Numbered from the stretch's first letter, positions 1 to 8,351 are shown. The stretch: DNA of 64,000 nucleotides from Acidimicrobiaceae bacterium (GCA_003151475.1 PLXQ01000030.1:1-64000); one strand, 5' to 3'. Translations and numbers: made by a program. The notes: generated from the letters alone by a model not told the origin.

Positions 1-324
1 GTCTCAAATCCCTTGACGGATTCCGGAGTCGAGGGAGGGCTGCCGTTTGATCACAACGGCAAATCACTGGGACAAGCCGAGTTCTGGAACTTGATCTGTC
101 CTTACGGCGAATTCGACATTTCGTTTTACCCTAGCGGTTTTGAGGACGGTTACACGGAACTAGTCGCTCGGTCCCACAGAGTGGTCGTCGACGGAATAGA
201 AGTACCCATCGCTGACCTCAGCGACGTCATCCGCTCAAAAGAAGCGGCTGGGCGGCCAAAGGATCTTCGAGTACTCCCCATTCTTTATCGTCATCGGGCA
301 TCTCTGGATGCCGACGACGAGTAG
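1..324 (+). CDS. Nucleotidyltransferase-like protein, C-terminal part (5' end outside window)
   Basis: The frame is open from base 1 to a TAG at 322-324; a TTG at 13 could start it, but the protein almost certainly begins upstream. The tail resembles the end of small nucleotidyltransferase-fold proteins (MNT / AbiEii-like): an FDIS-type strand, a GYTEL segment, then a conserved IADLSDVIRSKEAAGRPKD stretch followed by LPIL. The catalytic region is not in the window, so the substrate cannot be judged. Base composition is visibly poorer in GC than the chromosome further right. It lies immediately outside the tRNA-Glu duplication that starts at 344. Confidence 0.6.
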   Translation, partial: VSNPLTDSGVEGGLPFDHNGKSLGQAEFWNLICPYGEFDISFYPSGFEDGYTELVARSHRVVVDGIEVPIADLSDVIRSKEAAGRPKDLRVLPILYRHRASLDADDE

Positions 325-343
325 TTCATGCAACTTTGAGGTC

Positions 344-387
344 TGGCAGTCCCAACGGGACTCGAACCCGTGTCGCCACCTTGAGAG
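344..387 (-). repeat. Partial copy of tRNA-Glu 3' end (candidate attachment site)
   Basis: These 44 bases repeat positions 2100-2143, the 3' part of the intact tRNA-Glu including the encoded CCA, T-arm, variable region and anticodon-side stem. The only difference I see is at 361 (C here, T in the intact copy). Similarity stops abruptly at 388. The orientation is the same as the intact tRNA, whose 3' end faces this way. This is the usual geometry for a genetic element integrated at a tRNA 3' end, with the distal att copy lying downstream. Confidence 0.75.
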
Positions 388-572
388 CGTGCTCAGGCTC
401 ATCCAGCCGGTGCGGTTGCGTACCGTATTCCCAGGTCAGAAGGCTTGCGTCGTCCAACCTGTCCACTCCGTGAGGCCCAATATCGGTGAATCGATGGACA
501 ACCGGATGGACAGTCGGTCCGTCGCGGTACTCGACCGTATCGGACGGTCCGCGATCGTTTGCGCCGATTCGG

Positions 573-1745
573 CTATCCGCCAACCCCCCACGCCTCCTTG
601 TACTCGGACTGGTACGGGATTCGCGGTGTCCAGTCGCCCGACGGTGGCAGATTGTGATGGAGGTCGACCAGCGTCCAGCCGATCCCGCTGTCGACCGGCG
701 CCCTATGCAAGAAAACGCTATTCATCGTGTCGACGGCTGCCCAACCAGCCCAGTCGGACGAGATGGCATTGGTAGCAGTAATGCTGTCTTTGTGGATCAG
801 ATCCAACTCACCGGCAAAGCCCTCTCCACCCATGACGTTGATGTGGCTGGATCTATTCGCCAACGCTGGCGCGATTCCGATAGTCGTGACGTAGGTATAC
901 GGGCTCTTGATCCAGTTGGCCTGTGGGAACTTGAGCAACTCGGCCTGGATCTTGGGCACGACCTGCCCGTCCAGCAGGTCGGAGCTGGTTACCGTCAGGG
1001 TATCAACGATCTGCGATCCGCCTGAAGAGTCGATGGTGTCCTTGAAGCCTTTCAGCGTCCAGTAGAGCACCGTGAACTCGGGGTCCTGGATGACGATAAT
1101 CTTGGCCCGATTGCGAGATTTACTGATGATGTAGTTCGCCTGGGTAGATCCGTAGGACTCGTCGAACTGGTCGGGACTCGGGTACGGTCCGAAGTTGATG
1201 GATGAGGTGAAGTATGGCGTCGACCCGCCGCCGGCAGCCGGGTCGGTGCAGTCGAACGCGGTCACGGGTACGACCGGAATGCCGGCAGACTTCGCCTCCT
1301 GCAGTGGCTCCTTGGCGGTGTCGCAGTCGATCGCCACGAGAATGATGCCGCTGGGGTGAAGGGTGACCGCCTGGCGGATCAACGGCGCGAAGTTCGACGG
1401 ATTCAGCCGGGCGTCGAGAATGGTCGCATTCCAGCCGATGGCCTTAGCCGCAGCTTGGGCGCCGAGCGCCGGCACCGCACTACTGCTGACCGCCATGCTT
1501 GCTGAAATAATGACGATACTCTTGCCCTTCGCCGCCGGCCGGGACACCGGGTTCACAGGCCGGCTGGTGCCGGTGTAGCCCTTGGCCGTGGCCTCGTTGG
1601 CAGCCGCCAATGCGCTGACACTCCTGGAGGTCGAAGCAGTGGCACTGCTGTTTTTGCCGGACGAGCTCGAGCCGCACGCGGCCATGACCAAGCTCAAAGT
1701 GGCGAGCAATGCGAGTGCGCGAACATGCTTCACCCTGGTGGTCAT
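573..1745 (-). CDS. Substrate-binding lipoprotein of a sugar-type ABC transporter (RbsB-like)
   Basis: 390 residues. I chose the ATG at 1745 because an AAAGG ribosome-binding site precedes it by 7 bases and because it gives a clean lipoprotein signal: a basic N-terminus, a hydrophobic run, and the lipobox LVMAAC. The mature part begins with a Ser-rich linker, followed by a type 1 periplasmic-binding fold (IVIISASMA near the first strand, IILVAIDCDTA, IPVVPVTAFDC). It should tether to the membrane and bind a sugar or similar ligand. No permease or ATPase gene lies beside it. It sits alone between the two tRNA-Glu 3' copies in GC-poorer DNA, so I infer it arrived as cargo. Confidence 0.75.
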   Translation of the reverse strand: MTTRVKHVRALALLATLSLVMAACGSSSSGKNSSATASTSRSVSALAAANEATAKGYTGTSRPVNPVSRPAAKGKSIVIISASMAVSSSAVPALGAQAAAKAIGWNATILDARLNPSNFAPLIRQAVTLHPSGIILVAIDCDTAKEPLQEAKSAGIPVVPVTAFDCTDPAAGGGSTPYFTSSINFGPYPSPDQFDESYGSTQANYIISKSRNRAKIIVIQDPEFTVLYWTLKGFKDTIDSSGGSQIVDTLTVTSSDLLDGQVVPKIQAELLKFPQANWIKSPYTYVTTIGIAPALANRSSHINVMGGEGFAGELDLIHKDSITATNAISSDWAGWAAVDTMNSVFLHRAPVDSGIGWTLVDLHHNLPPSGDWTPRIPYQSEYKEAWGVGG

Positions 1746-2099
1746 ATCTTTACCTTTGGTTGGTTCCACGGGGCCGAAGCGCTCGACGTAGCTTTCGACT
1801 GCGTGGTGGCGAAATAGGGTCGAGACCGAGTAGTTCCGAGCCAGCCAATTCTCTTGCGCCCTGTCACGTCGGACCCCCCGGCGATTGTTGGCATGGTGCT
1901 CACCGTCGATGAGGGGTCGGTGGTGAGAGCTCGCTCCGTATCGTCTCGCCACCCATCGAAGACCAAAGCCCCTTCGTTGGTATCGGCTTCGGAGGGACCG
2001 AACCGTAGTGAGTAATCCGCCATTTCAGCCGCCGTCGCGGGCGGCACGGGCCGACGAGGAGACCACGGGCCAGTTGTCCGTTTGGCGACGGAATTATGC
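1746..2099. other. Intergenic stretch between the binding protein and tRNA-Glu
   Basis: About 350 bases with no convincing gene. Open frames here lack ribosome-binding sites and recognisable protein sequence. It should contain the promoter of the leftward lipoprotein gene. I see no integrase, recombination directionality gene or long inverted repeat. Confidence 0.5.
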
Positions 2100-2175
2100 T
2101 GGCAGTCCCAACGGGATTCGAACCCGTGTCGCCACCTTGAGAGGGTGGTGTCCTTGGCCACTAGACGATGGGACC
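2100..2175 (-). tRNA. tRNA-Glu (anticodon CTC)
   Basis: Read on the minus strand this folds as a full cloverleaf: acceptor GGTCCCA pairs with TGGGACT, the anticodon loop is CTCTCAA with anticodon CTC, the T-arm contains GGTTCGAATCC, the discriminator is G, and CCA is encoded. It decodes GAG. The 3' half is duplicated at 344-387, so this gene appears to be the integration target of a small element. The charging enzyme gene gltX lies at 3347-4780. Confidence 0.95.
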
Positions 2176-2509
2176 GAGCGCCCCGAAGAGCCGGGACATC
2201 GTATCTCGAACCACCGTCCGCACCGGCCGCCGCCATGACCCGGGCCGCCGTGCACGACGTGGAAGGCCAGGGGGCCTTCCGGCCTGTCGGATCGACAATC
2301 CGGAGAGGCTCGTCTGCGCCTCGCAACGCCCCCCTCTCTGACGTCAGGAGGGGACCGGCGATCTTGGTGACATCGAACGGGGTGATGTCGATCTGCTCGC
2401 CCGGGGCAGGATCCCGACGACTCTCGCCGCGAGACGCGGTACCCCCTGTCAGGGCCGACGCGCGCCCGCAACCCGGATGAACTGCGGGAACGCTGCCGGA
2501 CCACCTGAG
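2176..2509. other. Intergenic stretch between tRNA-Gln and tRNA-Glu
   Basis: About 330 bases without a supported gene. It contains an imperfect palindrome at 2331-2353 (CCCCTC and GAGGGG arms around CTGACGTCAG) and a short inverted pair GACATC/GATGTC at 2369-2389. Open frames crossing it show no recognisable protein and no ribosome-binding site. It probably holds the promoter or processing signals for the leftward tRNA-Glu. Confidence 0.45.
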
Positions 2510-2581
2510 CTCGGGGGGGAGGACTCGAACCCCCAATAACAGGGCCAGAACCTGCCGTGTTGCCGATTACACCACCCCCGA
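2510..2581 (-). tRNA. tRNA-Gln (anticodon CTG)
   Basis: Minus-strand cloverleaf: acceptor TCGGGGG pairs with CCCCCGA, D-stem GTG/CAC, anticodon stem GCAGG/CCTGT around loop TTCTGGC (anticodon CTG), T-arm GGGGG TTCGAGT CCTCC, discriminator G. CCA is not encoded, since CTC follows. It decodes CAG. With no GlnRS seen here, an indirect Glu-tRNA-Gln route through a non-discriminating GltX is likely, as in other Actinobacteria. Confidence 0.93.
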
Positions 2582-2665
2582 ATGAGCGGCGCCCCAACCT
2601 AGCCGATCAGCCCTCGGGCCCGGTGCGACGCCCGAGGGAAAGCCTGCTCACAGCCTGTTCGGCGC

Positions 2666-3310
2666 TCATCCCAGCCGGTGCAGTCGCTGGTAGCCGACGA
2701 CCCGGCCGAGAGCCACGCCGACCGTCTCCTTGGCGAAGTACGGCACCGTCGACCATCCCGTGATGGGCGACATCGTGGCCGGCACCGGCCACGCTTTCAG
2801 ACCGACGTTCGTGGCGATGGCCAGGCTCCTGTCTTCGTGGAAGGCATCGGTCACGATCAGGACCTGGTCGAGATGCCGCGCCCGCAGCGCGGCGGCGGCA
2901 TCGGACAGGTTGGCCCACGAATCGTCGCCCCCCACCTCGACGATGGCACCGGCAGGGACGCCCCGGGCCGCCAACCAGGTTCCCGACGCCTGGGCCTCGG
3001 TGAACTGGTCACCGGGCTGCTTCGACCCCGTCACCACCACCAGAGGAACGAGACCGCGCCGCCAGAGGTCCACCGCCTCCTGCAAGCGGGCGGCCAGATC
3101 GGGAGAGGGCACCCCGTTGTACTGCGCCGCCCCCATCACCACCACCGCCTGAGCCGGCCGGGGGTCTGTATGACGCGATGTCAGCCACACCTGGCCGGCG
3201 GTGACAGCCAGGTAGCCCACCACGAGCAGCAGCAGCAAGAAGATGGGACGAAGGATCGCCCGCACCAAGCGCAGCAGGCGTCGCGCCGCCACCACTACCA
3301 CGACGCCCAC
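2666..3310 (-). CDS. YdcF/SanA-like DUF218 membrane-anchored protein
   Basis: 214 residues. One N-terminal membrane segment (about residues 18-40, an ILRPIFLLLLLVV-type run) is followed by an extracytoplasmic DUF218 domain. Family features visible are AVVVMGAAQYNGVPSPDLAARL near the first strand, VVVTGSKQPGDQFTEA, and a late LIVTDAFHEDRS segment with the conserved D-x-x-H. DUF218 proteins are linked to envelope functions, but no single reaction is established for most of them. The gene ends just before tRNA-Gln on the same strand and starts 36 bases after the gltX stop, so it may be co-transcribed with gltX. Confidence 0.8.
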   Translation of the reverse strand: MGVVVVVAARRLLRLVRAILRPIFLLLLLVVGYLAVTAGQVWLTSRHTDPRPAQAVVVMGAAQYNGVPSPDLAARLQEAVDLWRRGLVPLVVVTGSKQPGDQFTEAQASGTWLAARGVPAGAIVEVGGDDSWANLSDAAAALRARHLDQVLIVTDAFHEDRSLAIATNVGLKAWPVPATMSPITGWSTVPYFAKETVGVALGRVVGYQRLHRLG

Positions 3311-3346
3311 GACTCTCCCGCCGACGTATCCGCGACCGACGGACGG

Positions 3347-4780
3347 TCAGCCGGCCCGACGCCGGAGCTCGTCGGCGGCCGCGCCCACGCGCCCGAGCAC
3401 CGCCTCGCGCCCCAGAACCTCCATCGACTCGAACAGCGGAGGCCCCACCTTCCGACCGGTCACGGCGATGCGGATGGGGGCTTGGGCCTTGCCCAGCTTC
3501 CGGCCCACCTTGTCGCCCACCGCCTGCGTCGCCTCTTTGAGAGCATCGGCGCTCCACTCGCAGTCGCCGTAGGCGTCGAGCGCACCGTCGAGGATGGGCA
3601 GTGCCTGCTCGTCGGCCACGAGCCCGGCCCAGGCGGCGTCGTCGATCACCGGTTCGCCCAGGAAGAGGAAGTCGACCATGGCCGGCACCTCGCCGAGCAC
3701 GGTCACCCGCTCCTGCACGAACGGGGCCATCCGCCGAAAGACATCTGCGTCGAAGCGCTCGGCCGGCCACGGCGCCAGCGGCGGTGCGGTCCACGGAGCC
3801 GAGGCGGCGATGAAGTCGTCGACGGACAGAGCCCTGATGTACTCGCCGTTCATCCACCGCAGCTTCTCCACGTCGAAGAAGGCGGGCGAGTTGTTCACGT
3901 CCTCCAGCCGGAACCGGGCGATCAGATCCTCGGCCGACAGGATCTCGCGCCCGTCGGGATCGCTCCATCCGAGAAGCGCCAGGTAGTTCCTCATCGCCGC
4001 GGCTAGATAGCCCTCGTCGCGATACGACTCGACGGCGACGGTGTCGCGGCGCTTGGACAGCTTCTGCCGCTTGGCGTTGACGAGAAGAGGGAGATGGGCG
4101 AAGACCGGCAACTGCGCCCCGGGGCCTTCGAGCGCCTCCCACAGAAGCAGCCCCTTCGGCGTCGACGGCAGCAGGTCCTCGCCCCGGATGACGTGGCTGA
4201 TGGCCATGTCGATGTCGTCCACCACGTTGGCCAGAACGAACAGCGGGGCCCCCGATGACTTCACCACCACGAAGTCCTCGATGGAGGAGCACTGGAAGAC
4301 CACGTCGCCCCTGATCAGGTCGTGAACGACGACGCTGCCCTCGTCGGGGGTCCGGAAGCGAAGCGCTCCGGCGCCGCGCTCGAGGCCCCGGTCCCTGCAG
4401 TTGCCGTCGTACCCCGGGGTGGCGTTTTCTTTCGTCCGGGCGTCGATCACCTCCCGGCTGCAGTCACAGGCGTAGACGGCTCCGGCCGCCCACAGCCGGT
4501 CGATGGCCGCCGCCGTCCGGTCGGCGCGTTCGGACTGCCGGTACGGGCCTTCGTCGGGATCCATCTCCAGCCAGTGAAGCGACGAAACGATCCCGTCCAC
4601 CCACTCCTCGCGGTTGCGCTCGGTGTCGGTGTCCTCGATCCGCAAGATGAAGGTGCCGCCGTTCTGCCGGGCGTAGAGCCAATTGAACAGAGCGGCCCGG
4701 GCGCTACCGACGTGGAGGAATCCCGTGGGCGACGGTGCGAAGCGGACCCGGGGCCGGACGCCCCCGGCCTGCTCGACCAC
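3347..4780 (-). CDS. gltX: Glutamyl-tRNA synthetase
   Basis: 477 residues, a normal length for bacterial GluRS. It attaches glutamate to tRNA-Glu and, in organisms lacking GlnRS, probably also to tRNA-Gln for later amidation by GatCAB. Class I signatures are plain: [19 protein letters not shown] carries the HIGH-type motif near the N-terminus, and KLSKR is the KMSKS-type loop in the middle. I chose the GTG at 4780, five bases after the ferredoxin stop; a longer frame runs upstream into the ferredoxin gene and reads as nonsense. tRNA-Gln and tRNA-Glu lie just downstream on the same strand. Confidence 0.95.
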   Translation of the reverse strand: MVEQAGGVRPRVRFAPSPTGFLHVGSARAALFNWLYARQNGGTFILRIEDTDTERNREEWVDGIVSSLHWLEMDPDEGPYRQSERADRTAAAIDRLWAAGAVYACDCSREVIDARTKENATPGYDGNCRDRGLERGAGALRFRTPDEGSVVVHDLIRGDVVFQCSSIEDFVVVKSSGAPLFVLANVVDDIDMAISHVIRGEDLLPSTPKGLLLWEALEGPGAQLPVFAHLPLLVNAKRQKLSKRRDTVAVESYRDEGYLAAAMRNYLALLGWSDPDGREILSAEDLIARFRLEDVNNSPAFFDVEKLRWMNGEYIRALSVDDFIAASAPWTAPPLAPWPAERFDADVFRRMAPFVQERVTVLGEVPAMVDFLFLGEPVIDDAAWAGLVADEQALPILDGALDAYGDCEWSADALKEATQAVGDKVGRKLGKAQAPIRIAVTGRKVGPPLFESMEVLGREAVLGRVGAAADELRRRAG

Positions 4781-4785
4781 TCGGT

Positions 4786-4983
4786 CTACTCGTCCTCGAC
4801 GAGCGTGATGGCGCCGGTGGGACAGTTGTTGGCCGCCATCCGGACCTTGTCCCACGTCTCGGCCGGGGGGTTCTCGTTCAAGACGTACAGGTACCCGTCG
4901 TCACGGACCTCGAACACCTCGGGCGCGATGCCCATACAGACCGCGTTCGATGCACATGCGTCGTAATCCACGACCACCTTCAT
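4786..4983 (-). CDS. 3Fe-4S ferredoxin (P450-associated type)
   Basis: 65 residues. Small single-cluster ferredoxin with Cys10 and Cys16 in [10 protein letters not shown] and Cys54 in NNCPTGAI. Residue 13, where 4Fe-4S proteins carry a cysteine, is Asn, so a 3Fe-4S cluster is expected. Such ferredoxins usually deliver electrons to cytochrome P450s; no P450 lies in the window. It sits between the thiolase operon upstream and gltX downstream on the same strand, five bases before the gltX start. Mycobacterial steroid loci also encode a ferredoxin of this kind, which fits the surrounding catabolic genes. Confidence 0.9.
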   Translation of the reverse strand: MKVVVDYDACASNAVCMGIAPEVFEVRDDGYLYVLNENPPAETWDKVRMAANNCPTGAITLVEDE

Positions 4984-5074
4984 GGGTCGGACCTCCACTG
5001 TCGCCGTCGGAACCTGGCCGCAGTGTACCGGCGGGCCCGCCCGGGGTTTGTCCGGGTTTGTCCAGGTTTGTTGG

Positions 5075-6247
5075 CTAGGGCTTGTCGGCGCCGAGCACCC
5101 ACATGGCGAAGAACTGCGATCCCCCGCCGTAGGCCTGGCCCAGAGAGCGCCTGACCGTCTCCACCTGGTGCTCTCCGGCCTGGCCCCGCACCTGCATGGC
5201 CGCCTCCAGAAAGCGCAGCATCCCCGAGGCGCCGATGGGGTTGGTCGAGAGCACCCCGCCCGAGCAGTTCCAGGGGATGTCGCCTCCGTCGAGGGCGGTG
5301 GCGCCGGCATCGGTCAGCTTCCAGCCATCGCCTTCGGCACAGAAGCCCAGGTTCTCGAGCCACATCGGCTCGTACCAGCTGAACGGCACGTAGACCTCGG
5401 CCACGTCGATCTCGCGCCGGGGCTCGGTGATGCCGGCTTGCCGGTAGACGTCGGCGGCGCACTCCTGGCCTGCCTTCGGGTTCACCTGGTCCCGGCCGGC
5501 GAACATGGTGGGCTCCGAGCGCATGGCCATCCCGTGGATCCACGCCGGGGGTGTCCCCGACGACGAGCGGTCGGCCACCGCTTCGCTGGCCAGCACCATG
5601 GCGGCGGCGCCGTCGGAGGATGGACAGGTCTCCAGGTAGCGGACGGGGTCCCACAACATGATCGAGTCCCGCACCATCTCGAAGGAGATGTCCTCGATAT
5701 GCAGATGCGCGTAGGGGTTCTTGAGTGCCTGCTTCCGGTCCTTCACCGCCACCATGATCCCGATGTGGTCGGGCGCCCCCGACCGGCGCATGTAGGCCCG
5801 GATGATGGGGGCGAAGTAGCCGCCCGCCCCGGCCAGTAACGGCGCCGAGAAGGGCTGCGGAATCGACAACGCCCACATGGCGTCGGAGTCCGACTGCTTC
5901 TCGAAGGCAACGGTCAGGACGCGCTCGTGGGTCCCCGAGGCGACCAGATGGGCGGCCACCAGGGCGGTGGAGCCTCCCACCGAGCCGGCCGTATGCACCC
6001 GGATCATGGGTTTGCCCACCGCGCCCAGAGCGGGGGCCAGGTACAGCTCCGGCATCACCACACCCTCGAACATGTCGGGGGCTTTCCCGATCACCACGGC
6101 GTCGATGTCGGCCCAGTCCATCTGCGCGTCCTCGAGGGCGCGCTGGGCGGCCTCCCGGACGAGCCCGGCGATGGAGACGTCCTCGCGCTTGGACCGGTGA
6201 TAGGTCTGTCCGACACCGATGACGGCGGTCCGTTGCGCCACTTTCAT
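5075..6247 (-). CDS. Ltp-type thiolase-like protein (acyl-CoA retro-aldolase candidate)
   Basis: 390 residues of thiolase fold (lipid-transfer/SCPx thiolase branch). The N-terminus reads RTAVIGVGQT, the region where true thiolases hold the catalytic Cys reads HTAGSVGGST, and a late NPIGASG loop replaces the usual GHPxGxxG. Ltp proteins of this sort work with a DUF35 partner to split steroid side-chain CoA esters by a retro-aldol reaction; I infer the same role here. The start at 6247 overlaps the upstream thiolase stop by four bases (ATGA). It is the last of four overlapping genes in DUF35-DUF35-thiolase-thiolase order. Confidence 0.85.
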   Translation of the reverse strand: MKVAQRTAVIGVGQTYHRSKREDVSIAGLVREAAQRALEDAQMDWADIDAVVIGKAPDMFEGVVMPELYLAPALGAVGKPMIRVHTAGSVGGSTALVAAHLVASGTHERVLTVAFEKQSDSDAMWALSIPQPFSAPLLAGAGGYFAPIIRAYMRRSGAPDHIGIMVAVKDRKQALKNPYAHLHIEDISFEMVRDSIMLWDPVRYLETCPSSDGAAAMVLASEAVADRSSSGTPPAWIHGMAMRSEPTMFAGRDQVNPKAGQECAADVYRQAGITEPRREIDVAEVYVPFSWYEPMWLENLGFCAEGDGWKLTDAGATALDGGDIPWNCSGGVLSTNPIGASGMLRFLEAAMQVRGQAGEHQVETVRRSLGQAYGGGSQFFAMWVLGADKP

Positions 6248-7371
6248 CGCCTCCCGTCGCCGGCGGGCTCCGCCGCCAGCGCGCAGACGAGGTTCTGCTG
6301 CAGACACGGACCCGAGGTGGCATGGGCCAGAGCGCTCTGCGCCGTCCCGTCCATGATCCGGCTGGCCGCCTCGCCGATCCGCACGAGCCCGGCCACCATC
6401 ACCCCGTTGGCGGCCAGAGCGCCGCCCGAGGGGTTCACGGCCACGGCCTCGCCGAGGCCGAGCGCGTCGCGCAGGATCAGCTCCTGATGGGCGAAGGGGG
6501 CGTGCAACTCGGCCACATCCACTCCCACGCCCACGGGCGCCCCACTGCCATCACCGACCTCCACCACCCCGGCGGCCTCCCCGGCCCGACGGGTCGTCGG
6601 AGAGGTCGTCAGGTCGCGGGCGCCGAGCGAGTGCGTCTCGATCCGGTGATCCATCCCCGTGATCCAGGCCGGCCGTTCGCAGAGCTCAGCCGCCCGGTCC
6701 CCGGCGGCCAGGATGATGGCGGTGGCACCGTCGGTGATGGGCGGCAGGGCGTGGCGCCGGAGGGGGGCGACCACATAGTCGTCGCCCATCAGCTCCTCCG
6801 CCGTTTGCTCCCCCTTCACCTGGGCGTGGGGGTTGTTCAGCGCGTCGCGGCGGCTGCGTGCGGCCACGGCGGCGAAGTCGGCTTCGGTGTATCTCCCGCT
6901 GTCGATCAGGGCCCGGGCCTGCAGCGCGGCCAGGGCCACCGGGTCGGGCCACAACGGCGCCACGTAATAGGGGTCGAGCTGGAGCGTCAGCACCCGACCG
7001 AGCTCGCTCATGGACGAGCGGCCGAAGGAGAAGACGAGGGCGGTGTCGATGTCGTCTTCCTGCAACTGCGTCCACGCCTCGTAGAGGGCGAAGGCCCCGT
7101 CCATCTCGACGTGGCTCTCGCGCATCGGCGGCCACGCCCCCACGGCGTCGAGCGCACTCACGAAGGAGAACGGCGCCCCCACCAGGTAGTCGCAACTTCC
7201 CGAACAGACGAAGCCCATCTCGTCCTTCGTCAGCCCCACCTTCTCGAAGACGTCGACGATCACCGGCTGCAGCACCTCGACGTCGTTGCGGAGTTCCTCC
7301 CGACGCACCATGTCCGACTGGGCGAACGAGACAACGGCCACCGGCCGCCGACCGCCTGACGCGGCGGCCAT
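6244..7371 (-). CDS. Thiolase-like protein, second subunit of the pair
   Basis: 375 residues, thiolase superfamily but more degenerate than its neighbour. The N-terminal strand reads PVAVVSFAQSD, and the nucleophile-loop region reads MDGAFALYEA with no cysteine. It probably forms a heteromeric complex with the product of 5075-6247 and with the two DUF35 proteins upstream. Gene order resembles the ltp3-ltp4-DUF35 set of mycobacterial sterol loci (from memory). Its ATG shares one base with the TAA of the upstream DUF35 gene, and its stop overlaps the next start, so translation is tightly coupled. Confidence 0.8.
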   Translation of the reverse strand: MAAASGGRRPVAVVSFAQSDMVRREELRNDVEVLQPVIVDVFEKVGLTKDEMGFVCSGSCDYLVGAPFSFVSALDAVGAWPPMRESHVEMDGAFALYEAWTQLQEDDIDTALVFSFGRSSMSELGRVLTLQLDPYYVAPLWPDPVALAALQARALIDSGRYTEADFAAVAARSRRDALNNPHAQVKGEQTAEELMGDDYVVAPLRRHALPPITDGATAIILAAGDRAAELCERPAWITGMDHRIETHSLGARDLTTSPTTRRAGEAAGVVEVGDGSGAPVGVGVDVAELHAPFAHQELILRDALGLGEAVAVNPSGGALAANGVMVAGLVRIGEAASRIMDGTAQSALAHATSGPCLQQNLVCALAAEPAGDGRR

Positions 7372-7859
7372 TACAGGTACTCCGAAAAGGTCTCGTAGGC
7401 GGCGTCGGGCTCACCCGAGGGCCGGAAGTACTTGACCGACGCCATCGTCGGACCGAGGTCCTTCTTGTCCACCCAGACCGCCTCCACCCGCATCCCCATC
7501 CGGATCTCGGCCGTCGGGACCTCCTGGATCAGCCCCATGAAGGCGATGTTGGCCCCGTCGAGCAGGATCTGCGCACAGATGTAGGGGATCTCGATGGACT
7601 GGCCCTGGAAGGGCACGTTCACCACGCAGTAGGTCGTCACGATCCCGGTGTTCCCGAGCTCCACCTCGTCGGTGGTGGGCACCCCGTCGGTCGGGCACGA
7701 ACCGCGCGGCGGCACGTAGACCTTCGTGCACTTGGGGCAGCGTTGACCAAGGAACTTCCCCTCGGAGATCCCCTTCAGGTACCGCGACTGGGCCAGCCCG
7801 GCGGTGAACTCGTATTCGATCTTGATCGGCGTCTCGAGCATGGTCACGGGCTCGCTCAT
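7371..7859 (-). CDS. DUF35 OB-fold protein with zinc ribbon (ChsH2-like)
   Basis: 162 residues. An N-terminal helix leads to a rubredoxin-like zinc ribbon, CPKCTKVYVPPRGSCPTDG, with Cys41, Cys44 and Cys55; the fourth position is Asp58, a common variant. An OB-fold follows (TYCVVNVPFQ, IAFMGLIQEV). In the mycobacterial Ltp2-ChsH2 aldolase such a subunit helps form the acyl-CoA site. It overlaps the upstream DUF35 gene by four bases and the downstream thiolase by one. Confidence 0.88.
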   Translation of the reverse strand: MSEPVTMLETPIKIEYEFTAGLAQSRYLKGISEGKFLGQRCPKCTKVYVPPRGSCPTDGVPTTDEVELGNTGIVTTYCVVNVPFQGQSIEIPYICAQILLDGANIAFMGLIQEVPTAEIRMGMRVEAVWVDKKDLGPTMASVKYFRPSGEPDAAYETFSEYL

Positions 7860-8311
7860 GAGGCCCCCTCGGCCACGAAGCATTCGATGTCCTTCATATG
7901 ACCGATCCGCTCGCCCGCCGGCCGCCAGCGCGCCGTCACCCGCATCCCGCTGCTCATGGCCTCGGGCCCGGCCGCGTCGACCACGTGCAGCATGGCGGTG
8001 TCGGCCCCGTCGAGCAGCACGAGCGCCCAGGCGAAGGGCCGGTCGAGCGGCTGGTCCTTCAGCGGATGCGCCGCCCACGACCACGTCCTCACCACCCCGG
8101 ACTGCCCCACCTCGACCAGCTCCCCCACCTCCTCGGAGGTGATCGGGTCGTACTCGGTCGGCGGCACCACCACCCGGCCCGCAGGGGTGGTCGCCCCCAG
8201 GATCTTCCCGTCGCGCAGCCCCGTCAGGAAGGCCCCGATCACCGGGCCCGTCGAGCGCGTGTAGGTGTACTCGATGACGTGGGGCGCCCTCAGCACATCG
8301 CTCTCGGCCAT
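7856..8311 (-). CDS. DUF35-like OB-fold protein lacking zinc ligands
   Basis: 151 residues. It aligns along its length with the downstream DUF35 protein, but the zinc-ribbon region reads GATTPAGRVVVPP with no cysteine; the only Cys is near the C-terminus. The OB-fold part is retained (VVRTWSWAAHPL, AWALVLLDGAD). A scaffold or substrate-gating subunit beside the zinc-binding paralogue is a reasonable guess. I chose the ATG at 8311; the frame extends six codons further but loses the promoter-proximal box at 8322-8335. It is the first gene of the four-gene operon. Confidence 0.8.
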   Translation of the reverse strand: MAESDVLRAPHVIEYTYTRSTGPVIGAFLTGLRDGKILGATTPAGRVVVPPTEYDPITSEEVGELVEVGQSGVVRTWSWAAHPLKDQPLDRPFAWALVLLDGADTAMLHVVDAAGPEAMSSGMRVTARWRPAGERIGHMKDIECFVAEGAS

Positions 8312-8321
8312 GGCGGGAAAA

Positions 8322-8335
8322 TAGAACACATTTCA
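8322..8335 (-). promoter_or_regulatory. Candidate KstR-type operator
   Basis: TAGAACACATTTCA matches the published mycobacterial KstR palindrome T-nn-AAC-nn-GTT-nn-A at all but one fixed position. It ends 10 bases before the ATG of the first gene in the DUF35/thiolase operon. A KstR-like regulator gene lies at 13444-14058. Function is inferred from the match and its position only. Confidence 0.45.
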
Positions 8336-8351
8336 GTTTTCTGCCAGCCGA

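Noticed and set aside
326..583. 85-codon leftward frame crossing the tRNA-Glu fragment
   Set aside because: It translates through the tRNA copy, has no clear ribosome-binding site and no recognisable protein; kept only as part of the island.
2678..4006. 442-codon rightward open frame opposite the YdcF and gltX genes
   Set aside because: It is antisense to two well-recognised genes, reads as Arg/His/Pro-rich nonsense, and has no ribosome-binding site; a GC-rich shadow.
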